From Monoraphidium neglectum (taxonomy: Eukaryota; Chlorophyta; Chlorophyceae; Sphaeropleales; Selenastraceae), in the NCBI RefSeq assembly GCF_000611645.1, contig NW_014011686.1, positions 1-11,213 on the forward strand: a stretch of 11,213 nt of DNA, in the 5' to 3' direction. The notes beneath the pieces are model-generated. The model was not told where the DNA came from, did not search any database, and saw nothing but the letters and a program-made list of their open reading frames with translations. This document shows positions 1 to 7,759 of the stretch, one piece after another; the first letter of the stretch is position 1; every line of letters starts with the position of its first letter. The position numbers were made by a program, and so were the translations under genes.

Positions 1-890
1 CCCCCCAGGCCACCGTCCCTCCCGCCAAGGCGCGAGACCTGCTGCAGGCAGCAGACCAGTACCTGCTAGAGGGGCTCAAGCGGCTCTGCGAAGGCGCCAT
101 ATCGCAGGTGCGCATGCGCTGGGGCACGCTGCGCGCCATCCGGCTGGGCCTTTGTCCGCCACGTGCCGAAGCTGTCCGCCACAGGCTTCGAGCGGATCAC
201 ATGCGCGCCACAGATGGGCCTCATGCACAGTAAACACACAGAACCAAGCGTGCACTCGCCCCTCACACGCGCACACGCACGGGGCACCCCCCAGCCCGAC
301 CCTCGCCTTGACCAACAACCGCCCCCGCCCCATCTCTTGGCCGCCGCCCTCAGATGCTGTCTGTGGACAACCTGGAGGACGCGTATGGCCTGTCAGAGGC
401 CTTCAGCGCCCCCAACCTGGCCAAGCGCTGCGTCCTCTTCACGCTGCAGCACTACGCCGACCTGGTGGCCAGGTTTGGCGCGGACGGCTACTCCCAGATG
501 ATGTCCCGCATGGTGCCGCAGTTGAGGGCGGGCCTGGTGGAGGACCTGCAGGCTGCGGCCGACGCGGCGGCGGCGGAGGCGGCGGAGGCGGCCGCGGCGG
601 CGGAGGCGGCCGGGGAGGAGGAGGGGATGATGGTGGACGCGGCTGCGCTGGAGCAGCACCCGGCGTGGCGGATGGCGCTGGACAACAATGCGGAGGGCGT
701 GCGCGGCGTCGCGCCGCCAGGCGTCGGCGGTGGTGGTGACGGGCAGCCGCAAGTGCTCATCGGCGGGGCAGGCGGCGGCGTGGTGGTGCAGCAGCTGCTG
801 CTCGGCGGCCGCGGGGGTGCAGGTGGCGGCGGCGGCGGGGGCGGAGGAGGAGCCCAACGGCAGCAGCAACAGCCGCAGCAGCAGCAGCCG

Positions 891-925
<35 letters not shown>

Positions 926-950
926 ACAGCACCGGCGGGCGCCCACGTAG
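1..950 (+). CDS. ARIA: ARIA/ABAP1-like ARM-repeat and BTB protein, C-terminal part (5' end outside window)
   Basis: Two exons are visible: one ending at 107 and the last at 354-950 (stop TAG 948-950), joined by a phase-0 GT-AG intron at 108-353. The first exon is open from the window edge; CCCCCCAG at 1-8 may be its acceptor, which would start it at 9. It encodes ARDLLQAADQYLLEGLKRLC, the signature at the end of the BTB domain of plant ARIA and ABAP1. The second exon opens MLSVDNLEDAYGLSEAF and continues with the BACK-like helices of the same family (YSQMMSRMVPQLRAGLVEDL). Family members pair N-terminal armadillo repeats with this BTB; ARIA binds the transcription factor ABF2 and ABAP1 represses DNA-licensing genes. 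The armadillo repeats would lie upstream of the window. After about codon 67 of the last exon the protein is Ala-, Gly- and Gln-rich, unlike the short plant C-termini. The family call is firm; which subfamily is not. Confidence 0.88.
108..353 (+). other. Intron of the ARIA-like gene
   Basis: A 246-base phase-0 intron with donor GTGCGC directly after the Gln codon of the exon ending GAISQ, and acceptor CCCTCAG directly before ATGCTGTCTGTG. Joining the two gives ISQ-MLSVDNLEDAYGLSEAF, matching the unbroken plant sequence at this spot. The intron body is C-rich near its 3' end and holds nothing else I recognise. Confidence 0.85.
565..620 (+). repeat. Imperfect GCG/GAG repeat coding for an Ala/Glu run
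   Basis: A run of gcg, gcc and gag codons in the last ARIA-like exon encodes alternating Ala stretches with single Glu residues, then a short acidic cluster (EEEG). It is probably a disordered or helical linker after the conserved BTB/BACK part. Confidence 0.75.
861..929 (+). repeat. CAG/CAA microsatellite encoding polyglutamine
   Basis: There are 23 consecutive codons in frame with the ARIA-like exon: 21 Gln (CAG with three CAA interruptions) and 2 Pro (CCG) that split the tract into 4, 4 and 13 Gln. The stop codon follows within a few residues, so the tract is almost the C-terminus. It follows a Gly homopolymer. The CAA and CCG interruptions would be expected to slow repeat-length change. 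Confidence 0.95.
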
Positions 951-1371
951 GCGTGCCCGTCTGCACGTGCGCACACCCCCTTTTCGTGCTGAGTCATCCG
1001 TCAGTCAACGTGTGCACTGTTTTTAGGAAGGAGGCTTCACCCTAGAAGCTGGGACACTTCAACGTGGGCAGGCAAAAGGGCAGGGCAGGCGGGCAGACAC
1101 ATGCATCCGGGTCGGGGTGCCTTGCAGGACAGTGCAGGGCCCCGCGCGACACCCCTCAAGGCGTCGTCCAGCTGTCACGCATCCCCCTTGCTGCCAGCCC
1201 CATACGACTGTGTGTGACCATCTCTCAACAAAGATCACGTCGCCTTCACTAGCCGGGCTGTGGCGTTACCCCCGATCCTGGCTCCGCCACTCTGCGGATG
1301 CTGACGCGCGCCGCAAGGACATGGTGATTGATGCGTCACACACCTAACAGCACAAGATCATCATCAACCTA

Positions 1372-1376
1372 TGTAA
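1372..1376 (+). promoter_or_regulatory. TGTAA poly(A) signal of the ARIA-like gene
   Basis: TGTAA is the usual polyadenylation signal of chlorophyte nuclear genes. This is the first copy after the ARIA-like stop codon and implies a 3' UTR of about 430-440 bases. Confidence 0.6.
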
Positions 1377-1565
1377 ATTTGATGCAATCCATGGCATCGC
1401 TGGCCCACCAGGCATAGAAAATGGGATGCAGCACGTGCATCGGTGGTCAAGGGCTTGCGGGTCTTGCCCTGGATGACTGGAGAGGGGGAGAGGGGTTTGG
1501 CTGCGATGGGGTCTTGCGGCACAACGAAGCTTGCAGCAGCTGCTTCTGTCTTTTGACTAGTGTCG

Positions 1566-1572
1566 TATAAAA
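1566..1572 (+). promoter_or_regulatory. TATA box (TATAAAA), probable EB1 core promoter
   Basis: TATAAAA begins 198 bases upstream of the EB1 start codon and lies in locally AT-richer DNA. Transcription starting about 30 bases downstream would give a leader of roughly 160-170 bases. No transcript start can be seen directly. Confidence 0.5.
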
Positions 1573-1704
1573 TCCATTGCTCGTCAAGGTCTTCAATTCA
1601 TGAACATCCAAACGGAACGACTAAAGGCTGTTTGAACGGCAGTGGTCCAGCTGTCGCTGTTAGTTGCCGCCCGTGGCCGCTCTTGTCACAGCCACATAAG
1701 CTCC

Positions 1705-1737
1705 GTGTATATTCGAGAACTTATTTGCCATATACAC
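1705..1737 (+). repeat. Inverted repeat in the EB1 leader
   Basis: GTGTATAT at 1705-1712 and its exact reverse complement ATATACAC at 1730-1737 flank a 17-base spacer, ending 26 bases before the EB1 start codon. The 8-bp stem is AT-rich, so any leader hairpin would be weak. Confidence 0.4.
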
Positions 1738-1763
1738 ACGGTGATCTCGAGTCAAGCAAGATA

Positions 1764-4407
1764 ATGGCGGGGCGAACGGAGTTGTTGGGATGGCTCAACT
1801 CAACGCTGGACCTGCGACTCGGAAAAGTGGAGGAGGTTGGTGATATAACGTAGAAGACGGGGATGCACCCTTGGCCTGACGCACTGCGTCGTCGCGCACT
1901 GCATCGTCACGCACTGCCGCATGCGCCGCCGCATTGCTGCGGCTCGCAGAACTTATGCTGCAGCCTGGCACTCCCTCTCGTCTGCATGCCAGACCGCATC
2001 CGGAGCCGTTGCATGCCAGATAATGGACGCGCTGCATCCAGGCGCCGTGCCCATGAAGAAGGTACGCACGTGCATTGCGGCAGCCGCACCTCCAGGGGTT
2101 GGACCGCCTCAGATGAGGAGACGACTGCAACCCAATTAGTGACTGCTCACATGGACTAGCAGGCATACATGCAGTCAGGTAGCCCGCATCAGCACAGTGC
2201 CAGTGGTAGCTGCGGTGCTCGGCAGCTGTGGCAGCATATGTACGCCGGCCCAGCCTGGACACTACCAGGCCAGCCCTCTGTTCCTACAACGCCTCCGAGG
2301 CGCGCTCCACCCGCCGTGACGGCAAGCGCTGCTGACAATAATGGCAGGTGGACTACAACGCCAAGAATGAGTACGAGTACATCAACAACTACAAGGTGCT
2401 GCAGGAGGTCTTCACAAAGCAGGGGATAGAGAAGGTGCGGTGGCTGAGGGGCCCACTGCAGGACATGCAGAGCAAGTGCCTCGCCCGCGCGGCCTGCGTG
2501 ATCTGGCAGCTTGAAGGGCAGCTGACTTTGACAGGGGAAGGGTGGGAATCCTGCGTCGTGCGCGACTCGTGACGGCCCCGGTCTCCCCCATCCCTGTGCG
2601 CGTGCGGTGTTTTCCGCTGTGCGCATGCAGCACGTGGAGGTGTCCAAGTTGATCAAGGGGCGGCCGCTCGATAACATGGAGTTCATGCAGGTGTGTTTGT
2701 GCGGGTGTGGGTGTGGGTGTGTTGTCAGAGCTTGTTGTCGTCTGACTGTTGCTGCTCGTTGCTTGATGATGCACGTCCGTTTGATTGGGCCAGAACATCA
2801 CTCTTGCGTGCATGCCATGTAGCAGCACCCGGTTTTGCGCGCGGCAGAAAATAAGCGCACGCCTCAGGCGCCCCCACTTTCAAGGGCAGCCTGCTGCTCC
2901 ATGTGCCAAAGCACCGCTCCGCCCCCTCGCTCGTGTTCTTTTGACCCACACCGCAGTGGCTCAAGACTTACTTTGACCAGCAGACCGGGGGCCGCGGCAT
3001 CAACGATTACGACGGCGCAGCCCGCAGAGCGCTCTGCAAGACCGGGGATGTTCGCGGCAGCGGCGCCGCCTCTGCGCTCGTGAGCCGCACCACCGCCGGC
3101 ACTACCCCGACGGCGCCGTCGCCCGCGGCCTCTGCGACGCCGCACCACGGCGCAGCGAGCTATGCTGGCCGCCTCCCTGGAGGTGGCACCGGCGCGGGTG
3201 CGGCGGCGGCTGCGGCCGTGGGGGGTGCGCAGCCGCCGGGGAAGCGTGCCCCGAGCCAGAAGCTCTTCACAGCCGGCAGCGGCAGCTTGAAGGCTGCCGC
3301 CAGCGGCGGTGGCGGCGGCGGCGGTGTGCGCTCGCGCGGGCCGTCGGACGACGGGGCGGTTGAGCAGCTGCATGCGGAGGTGGCCACGTGGCGCTTGACG
3401 GCCGACACGGCCACCAAGGAGAAGGACTTTTACGTGAGCAGCGCAATTCGCGCTTTCTGCGCTCATGCGACAGGCTGCCGCACGCCCAATGGCTGCGCCC
3501 GCGAGGATGCAGCTGCTGTGCGTCGACAGTCCCATTCCTGGCCGCTGGTCAAATCCGTAAAAGCGCGGCGGTCCTCATGCGCGCTGCAGATATATGCTTC
3601 ACCATTGCCATGTTGCCGGCTGCTGGCCTCTCATCGCTCATCAGGGCAACTCCTCCCACCCCTCTAGCCCAACCATTGCCCTCCCCCGACCTCCTTTGCC
3701 CTGCCGCCCCCATGCTGCGCAGTGGTCCAAGCTGAGGGCCATCGAGCTGCTGTGCAACACGTGCCCCGACGTGGCGGTGAGGATCGGCACGCGCACATGG
3801 ATGAGTCAACGCACACGCATCAAGCGACGCTCGCGCGAGGGCGCATGGACGCAATCAAGCGCACACGCCCTCACGGAACCCAACGCCGGTGTCGCTCCCA
3901 CCATGCATGATGCCAATCTACATGACTGCGTGCCAGTCATGTAGAAACAGTGCCCTGCTGTTGCCAAACGCCACGACAAGGCCGATGAGCTCGCTTACAC
4001 CTCACCCCTGCCCCTCACCCTCGGCACTCTCGCAACCTAGCTCGTTTCACCTGTGCAAACGCACAGACGTGTGCCAGCGCAGGCACATGCACGTACATGC
4101 ACATGAGCGCACACACACAGAAACCTGCACACGCATTCACACACATGCACACACTGCTCCTTCTCTGCAGGTGCTGCGCGTGGTGGAGGACATCCTGTAT
4201 GCGCCCTCTCAGGAGGAGGGCGAGAGGCTGCTGGGGGAGGCCATGGCAGACCTGGAGGCGCAGGGGCTCGCGGCCCCGGCCCCTGCGGCCCCAGAGGACG
4301 CGGCCGCTGAGGGCGCGTCGGGCGGCGACGGCGGGGCGGAGGGGGCGGAGGGGCAGGGCGGCGACGCGCTGGCGGTGGCGGCGCAGGAGGTTGGGTGCGC
4401 TTCTTGA
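1764..4407 (+). CDS. EB1: EB1 microtubule plus-end tracking protein, complete, seven exons
   Basis: Exons: 1764-1835, 1993-2061, 2348-2434, 2631-2690, 2957-3433, 3723-3776, 4171-4407; all junctions are phase 0 with GT-AG ends, giving 351 residues. EB1 autonomously tracks growing microtubule tips and recruits other +TIP proteins. Residues 4 to about 110 form the calponin-homology domain: ELLGWLNSTL, then SGAVACQIMDALHPGAVPMK, then NEYEYINNYKVLQEVF, then VSKLIKGRPLDNMEFMQ running into WLKTYFDQ. Residues about 125-230 are an Ala/Gly/Ser/Pro-rich basic linker. Residues about 232-300 are the coiled-coil EB homology domain: KEKDFYWSKLRAIELLC followed by VLRVVEDILYA. The last 45 residues are Ala/Gly/acidic and end GCAS, so there is no EEY/F tail. 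The start is at 1764 because ATAATGG has A at -3 and G at +4, and the CH domain begins directly after it; an upstream in-frame extension to 1560 has no family match. Confidence 0.95.
1881..1920 (+). repeat. 15-bp tandem repeat in EB1 intron 1
   Basis: About 2.7 imperfect copies of a 15-base unit start at 1881, 1896 and 1911, each opening GCACTGC followed by a TCGTC-like part. They lie inside intron 1 (1836-1992), so they are non-coding. Confidence 0.6.
2703..2720 (+). repeat. GGGTGT hexamer repeat in EB1 intron 4
   Basis: Three perfect tandem GGGTGT units sit 12 bases after the intron 4 donor, within a GT-rich stretch (2691-2727). This is a short microsatellite near a 5' splice site; G-runs there can act as splicing enhancers, but that is inference. 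Confidence 0.7.
3917..3945 (+). repeat. Perfect 12-bp inverted repeat (hairpin) in EB1 intron 6
   Basis: TCTACATGACTG at 3917-3928 and its exact reverse complement CAGTCATGTAGA at 3934-3945 are separated by the 5-base loop CGTGC. It lies in the middle of the longest EB1 intron (3777-4170). The stem is only moderately GC, unlike the chance GC palindromes common here. I see no direct repeats or target-site duplication that would mark it as a mobile element. Confidence 0.85.
4085..4155 (+). repeat. CA-rich simple sequence at the 3' end of EB1 intron 6
   Basis: An imperfect CA/CACATG-rich stretch, including repeated GCACA and ACACAC blocks, runs up to the CTCCTTCTCTGCAG acceptor at 4157-4170. 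It is non-coding in my splice model. Confidence 0.65.
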
Positions 4408-5114
4408 GGGCGTGCGGCGATGGGATTGAGCTTGGTGGGTGGCACGCGGCCGCTCACAGGATTACTGACAGTCCCAGCATCAATAGGCAGCATTTTGTAG
4501 TGCCGGTGCGCTTGGTTTGCACAAGGTGCAAGCGCAGCCGCTGCGCTGCCGCGCGCTTGGCAGTGCTTTTGAGGTTGCCGAGCGTGCAGCTGCCGGAAGG
4601 CGGCGGCAGCCTGTATTGCGACGGCAGCCCCCTGTCAATGAGACGTTCTACCACTGTGCTCGTCGGAGGAATGACAAGAAATTACACCCCATAGCCCTGG
4701 CGCTGCTGCACCTGCAGAGCAAGCCTTGGGCAATTGTTTGGCATCACATTGAGCACGGTGATGGGGCTAAGGCCTTGTCCTGCAAGCCAGGGACGGGCTG
4801 CTGGTCATGCCTGCGCAGCCTCTTCAGCCACACACGGCGGCAAGTTCAAACAAGCGCTGCAGTACGGGAAGGTGCCAGGGCATTTCGGCTCGCTGGCTGG
4901 TCGCGGGTTGAGTTGGATGCTGGTCAACGCGTGCAGGCCACACAATACTCACCGAAAAATAACACAAGGCAGAAACCCAGGCAACGTGCTTCAAAAACGC
5001 GCAGTCCGTGTCCAAACTGTGGGACTGTCCAACAACCCAAAACACCGCACACTTTGCAAAAAAAACAGGCCAAAGCCGCCGCCATGCCAGCCGGGCGTCA
5101 AGGCGGACCGCGGT
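4408..5114. other. Intergenic region between convergent EB1 and GNB1L-like genes
   Basis: These 707 bases should hold the 3' UTRs of both genes. The only chlorophyte-type poly(A) signal found is on the minus strand (4682-4686), serving the GNB1L-like gene; no TGTAA is present on the plus strand for EB1. An 8-bp inverted repeat (TGCGCTTG at 4507-4514, CAAGCGCA at 4529-4536, 14-base loop) lies about 100 bases after the EB1 stop. Long open frames cross this region on the plus strand but resemble no protein family. Confidence 0.65.
4682..4686 (-). promoter_or_regulatory. TGTAA poly(A) signal of the GNB1L-like gene
   Basis: TTACA on the plus strand reads TGTAA on the minus strand and is the only copy downstream of the GNB1L-like stop within the intergenic region. 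It implies a 3' UTR of about 430-450 bases reaching to within 300 bases of the EB1 stop. Confidence 0.55.
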
Positions 5115-7360
5115 TCACCCATCTCTCGCCTGTGGCGTGGCGTACACCGACCACACCGCCACCGCGCCGTCCCTGCCGCCCGTCGCCAGCAGCCCCCCGC
5201 GCGCGCCGCCGAGCGCCACGGCCGCGGCCGCCTTCGAATGGTACCGCAGCACACCCAGCGGCGCGCGCTTCCGCGCATGCCACAGCCGCACGCGGCCGTC
5301 CCAGTGCGCCGTCGCGGCCACGCGGGCGTCGCGCCTGATGGCGATGTCGCTGATGCCCGCGCTGGGCAGAGTCTGGGAGCCCAGGAACTCCAGGCGGCCC
5401 GCCGCGGCATCCACCCTGAAGAAACCCAACGTGCTGTCAGCAGAGCCGCTCATCCCAACCCACCCGCCGCCGCCCTGCCCACCGGCCGCGCTGGTCGGGT
5501 CTGGTGTGGGCCCGCTGCCTGTTGCCGGGGGCGGTGTTTCCCCCTCGGCTGGTGCGACGACGAGGCTCATGACCGCCTCTGAGTGCAGCTTGGCCTCTGC
5601 TAGGGGGGCTGCGGGGGCGCGCGCGTCCCACAGGGCGACGGTGCCATCCTCATAGCCGGCGAGCACGTGGGGGGCGACCGCCTATGGAAGGTGGGGGTGC
5701 CAACACGGGCGCAGAGGGGCCGGAGGGCTCGGTTGACCTGGGGCGGTAGGTTGATCGGCCCGAAAGTGTTGAGACAGGTGGGTCACAAAGCACGCAGCTG
5801 CCTTGATAATCGCAGCGCTGAATTGCCGTACGCACACCGTGCCTGCCATTCAACAGGACTGCATCCCCGCCCGTCGCAGCCCCCGGCTCACCCCTGACGC
5901 CCAGCCAAACGCCTGCACCGCCATGCACATGCCATGCTGCGGGGCCTCCTTTGGCCGAGCCTGCTCCAGCCGCACCGCCGGCCGGGCGCCGCCGTGCCGC
6001 CCCGGCGACAAGGATGGGAGATGCAGCGGCCACAAGCCCACGCTGGCAGAGTCCTCGCATGGGAGGCAGATCACAGCCTCAGTGGCGATGGCCGGCGCCG
6101 GCGAACTGCCCTCACTGTCGAGTTGCGCCTGCTGCTGGCCCCGGCTGCAAGGCTGCTGCTGCTGCTTTTTCTGCAGCTGCGGAGGGCGCGCTTCGTCCCC
6201 CTCCTCTTGCCCCTCCTCCTCCTCCTGCTCCCGCTGCTGCTGCCCGTGCGGGGCCTCTGTGCCGACGCATGAGCGCGGCCGCTGCAGTAGGGAGAACCGG
6301 CAAAAGCTGAAGCCCCCTGTCGCCAGCACCGCTGTCGGCTCCCTGGGAGGGGCGGCGGCGATGCCCTCAGGACAGCACACAAGAAAGCCATGAGCACGAG
6401 GGTGGCGGGCAAGCGCGCCCTTCACTTGATGTGTTGACAACCCTCCCGCCCTGGCCTATCCACAACAGCACTGGAGGAACCGTGCACCCTCCAGGCGCTG
6501 GTGCAGGGCAGGGGCCCACCTGCTGAGGCTGCCGTCAGGCAGCAGCGCCCAGCACCGCACAGACCCGTCGCGCCCCTGCCTGCAGATCGGCGGCGGCGGG
6601 CGACACCGGGGGCGGCAGGGGGCCAACCGGGGGTTGGATGGCGGGGAGGTGCAGGGAGACCCGCACAGGGCGGGCGTCGAGGGCGGGGCGGCAGGGCCTG
6701 CCGTGCCTGCGTGGGGGTGTGCCAGCACTAACGCTGGCGACCGAACAGGCTGCTGGACCTCCCTGAGCCAGAGGTGTCAGACAGCCTCCCTTTTTGGAGA
6801 GGCGGCCGCGCCCCTGCCACTCACGAGACCAGGGTCGCGCCGGGTAGCTGGGCCACCCTCAGCTGCAGGACTCCAGCGTTGGCCTCGTGCAGCCTGGGAG
6901 GATTGCAGGGGCACCCCCGGGTGACATAGAGGGCCCTATATTGCATACTTCAGCACGGGGATGGGGGAGGGGACGCGTGCCCAAACAGCGCCCGTGTCCC
7001 CTGCGGGATGGACAAGTGCAGAAAGCGCACCTGCGGCACAGCGCTGGGCGGCGCTCCTCCAATCTCCAGCATCGCACCTCACCATCGGCGTCTCTGTGAG
7101 GAGGAACATGGAGGCGTTTTCTGCCTTGTCTTCATGACATGAGGCGCACATGTGGCGTGCGCAGCACAGCACAGCATGGCGTGGCATAGCACAGCACAGC
7201 AGCAGCGGCAGCGGGGCACTGCGGCGTCACCCGCCCAGCATCGCACACCGATCGCGCACCCGCTCCACAGCAAGGACTCGTCCTCGTTGAATTGCACACA
7301 TTGGACGTCCGCGCGATGGCCACGCAACACAAACAAGGGCTCGGGAGACGGATTCGGCAT
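5115..7360 (-). CDS. GNB1L: GNB1L/Asa1-family WD40 protein (plant DSE1/TANMEI type), complete, six exons
   Basis: Exons on the minus strand: 7360-7260, 7093-7031, 6893-6825, 6579-6520, 6342-5892, 5681-5115; all introns are GT-AG, phases agree, and the sum is 436 residues plus stop. Family members are WD40 propellers: yeast Asa1 is an ASTRA subunit with Tra1, Tel2 and the Tti proteins, animal GNB1L supports PIKK kinases, and the plant homologue DSE1/TANMEI is needed in embryos. Visible blades are residues 8-44 (PLFVLRGHRADVQ to DADGEVRCW), 56-88 (LVSQGRDGSVRCW), about 99-205 (FSFCRFSLL, then VICLPCEDSASVGLW), and 255-267 (LAGYEDGTVALWD) through AATAHWDGRVRLW to LLATGGRDGAVAVWSVY at 412-428. 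HGMCMAVQAF before the fourth blade is also family-typical. Residues 130-172 are a Gln/Glu-rich insertion. The start at 7360 gives MPNPSPEP just before blade 1; an in-frame ATG 13 codons upstream is less likely. Confidence 0.92.
6067..6195 (-). repeat. Gln/Glu-rich low-complexity insertion in the GNB1L-like protein
   Basis: CTG/CTC-rich triplets on the plus strand read as CAG and GAG codons on the minus strand. They encode mixed Q/E runs (QQQREQEEEEGQEEGDE, then KKQQQQ, then GQQQAQ), about residues 130-172 in exon 5. The run separates the FSFCRFSLL and VICLPCEDS strands of the propeller and is probably an exposed loop. Boundaries are approximate. Confidence 0.7.
7163..7201. repeat. 14-bp direct repeat in GNB1L-like intron 1
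   Basis: AGCACAGCACAGCA occurs exactly at 7163-7176 and again at 7188-7201, a period of 25 bases. Each copy is itself built of AGCAC units. It lies in intron 1 (7094-7259); in the transcribed direction it reads as TGCTGTGC repeats. Confidence 0.75.
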
Positions 7361-7759
7361 ACTGTGCGCAATAGAGCAACGCCCATGATCCAGGATCAAT
7401 GCACCCGGGTTTCATAACCTGGTCAACAGATGCGCTTCCTAGATCCCCATAGCAACAAGTGTACAGTGCTGCGAGCAAGATCAAGTTGTTTCAGTATTAG
7501 TGTTCCGTTAATGACCGCAATTATGATGTTTTTCTATCACAACATACCGTGCTTTCAACAGCTGGAAGAGCCTCGGGGGTCTTTTTGCCGTCACTTTCGG
7601 CATAGCCGGCGAATCAGTCGTCAATTTAGCAGTCCGGGCGCTCAATTCTATATGTCATTAGTATTGCAGCCTTCCAGTTCGCCAAGGAGTCACTAGATCC
7701 ATCATACATTAGGTTGACTAGGCATCGCTGGCCGCGTGTGTCTGGAAGCAGCCCGCGGC
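7361..7759. promoter_or_regulatory. Divergent promoter region between GNB1L-like and F-box/LRR genes
   Basis: These 399 bases separate two start codons pointing away from each other, so they must contain both promoters and leaders. The base composition drops sharply: by hand count 110 of 240 bases in 7441-7680 are G or C, versus 46 of 60 in a sample exon line (10321-10380). A weak TATA-like TATATG lies at 7649-7654, 106 bases before the F-box start. I found no convincing TATA box for the minus-strand gene and no CCAAT box. Confidence 0.6.

Larger units (their letters stand above)
951..1763. other. Intergenic region: ARIA-like 3' UTR and EB1 promoter/5' UTR
   Basis: Positions 951-1376 fit a 3' UTR ending near a TGTAA signal. 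Positions 1377-1565 hold no gene I can support; a palindromic GCACGTGC with a CACGTG core lies at 1431-1438. Positions 1566-1763 hold a TATA box and the probable EB1 leader. By hand count 86 of 180 bases in 1561-1740 are G or C, far below the exons, as expected for promoter and leader DNA. The short open frames here have no recognisable protein features. Confidence 0.7.

Noticed and set aside
861..929. CRISPR-like array
   Set aside because: The repeat is a triplet microsatellite in a coding frame with no spacers, in a eukaryotic gene.
393..974. Minus-strand open frames with Leu, Cys or Ala homopolymers
   Set aside because: These are antisense readings of the CAG and GCG repeats in the ARIA-like exon; the plus frame carries the conserved BTB/BACK sequence.
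1560..1763. Possible N-terminal extension of EB1 upstream of 1764
   Set aside because: The frame is open, but it covers the TATA box and leader, has no family similarity, and EB1 proteins begin just before the CH domain.
2703..2720. GGGTGT repeat as internal telomeric sequence
   Set aside because: Green-algal telomeres are TTTAGGG or TTTTAGGG type; three GGGTGT units in an intron are a simple microsatellite.
2189..2828. Minus-strand open frames opposite EB1 exons 3 and 4
   Set aside because: They are shadows of the conserved EB1 CH-domain exons and show no recognisable domain.
4517..5338. A 273-codon plus-strand open frame across the convergent spacer, overlapped by another of 282 codons at 4734-5582
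   Set aside because: The translations are basic, Arg/Ala/Pro-rich and match no family, and their second halves are antisense to the conserved GNB1L-like last exon. Long stop-free frames are expected in such GC-rich DNA.
6859..7077. Reading through exon 2 of the GNB1L-like gene into a Cys/Arg-rich tail
   Set aside because: Splicing at 7031 to 6893 restores the family-typical strand LHEANAGVLQLRVAQLPGATL and keeps phase, while the read-through has no match and stops early.
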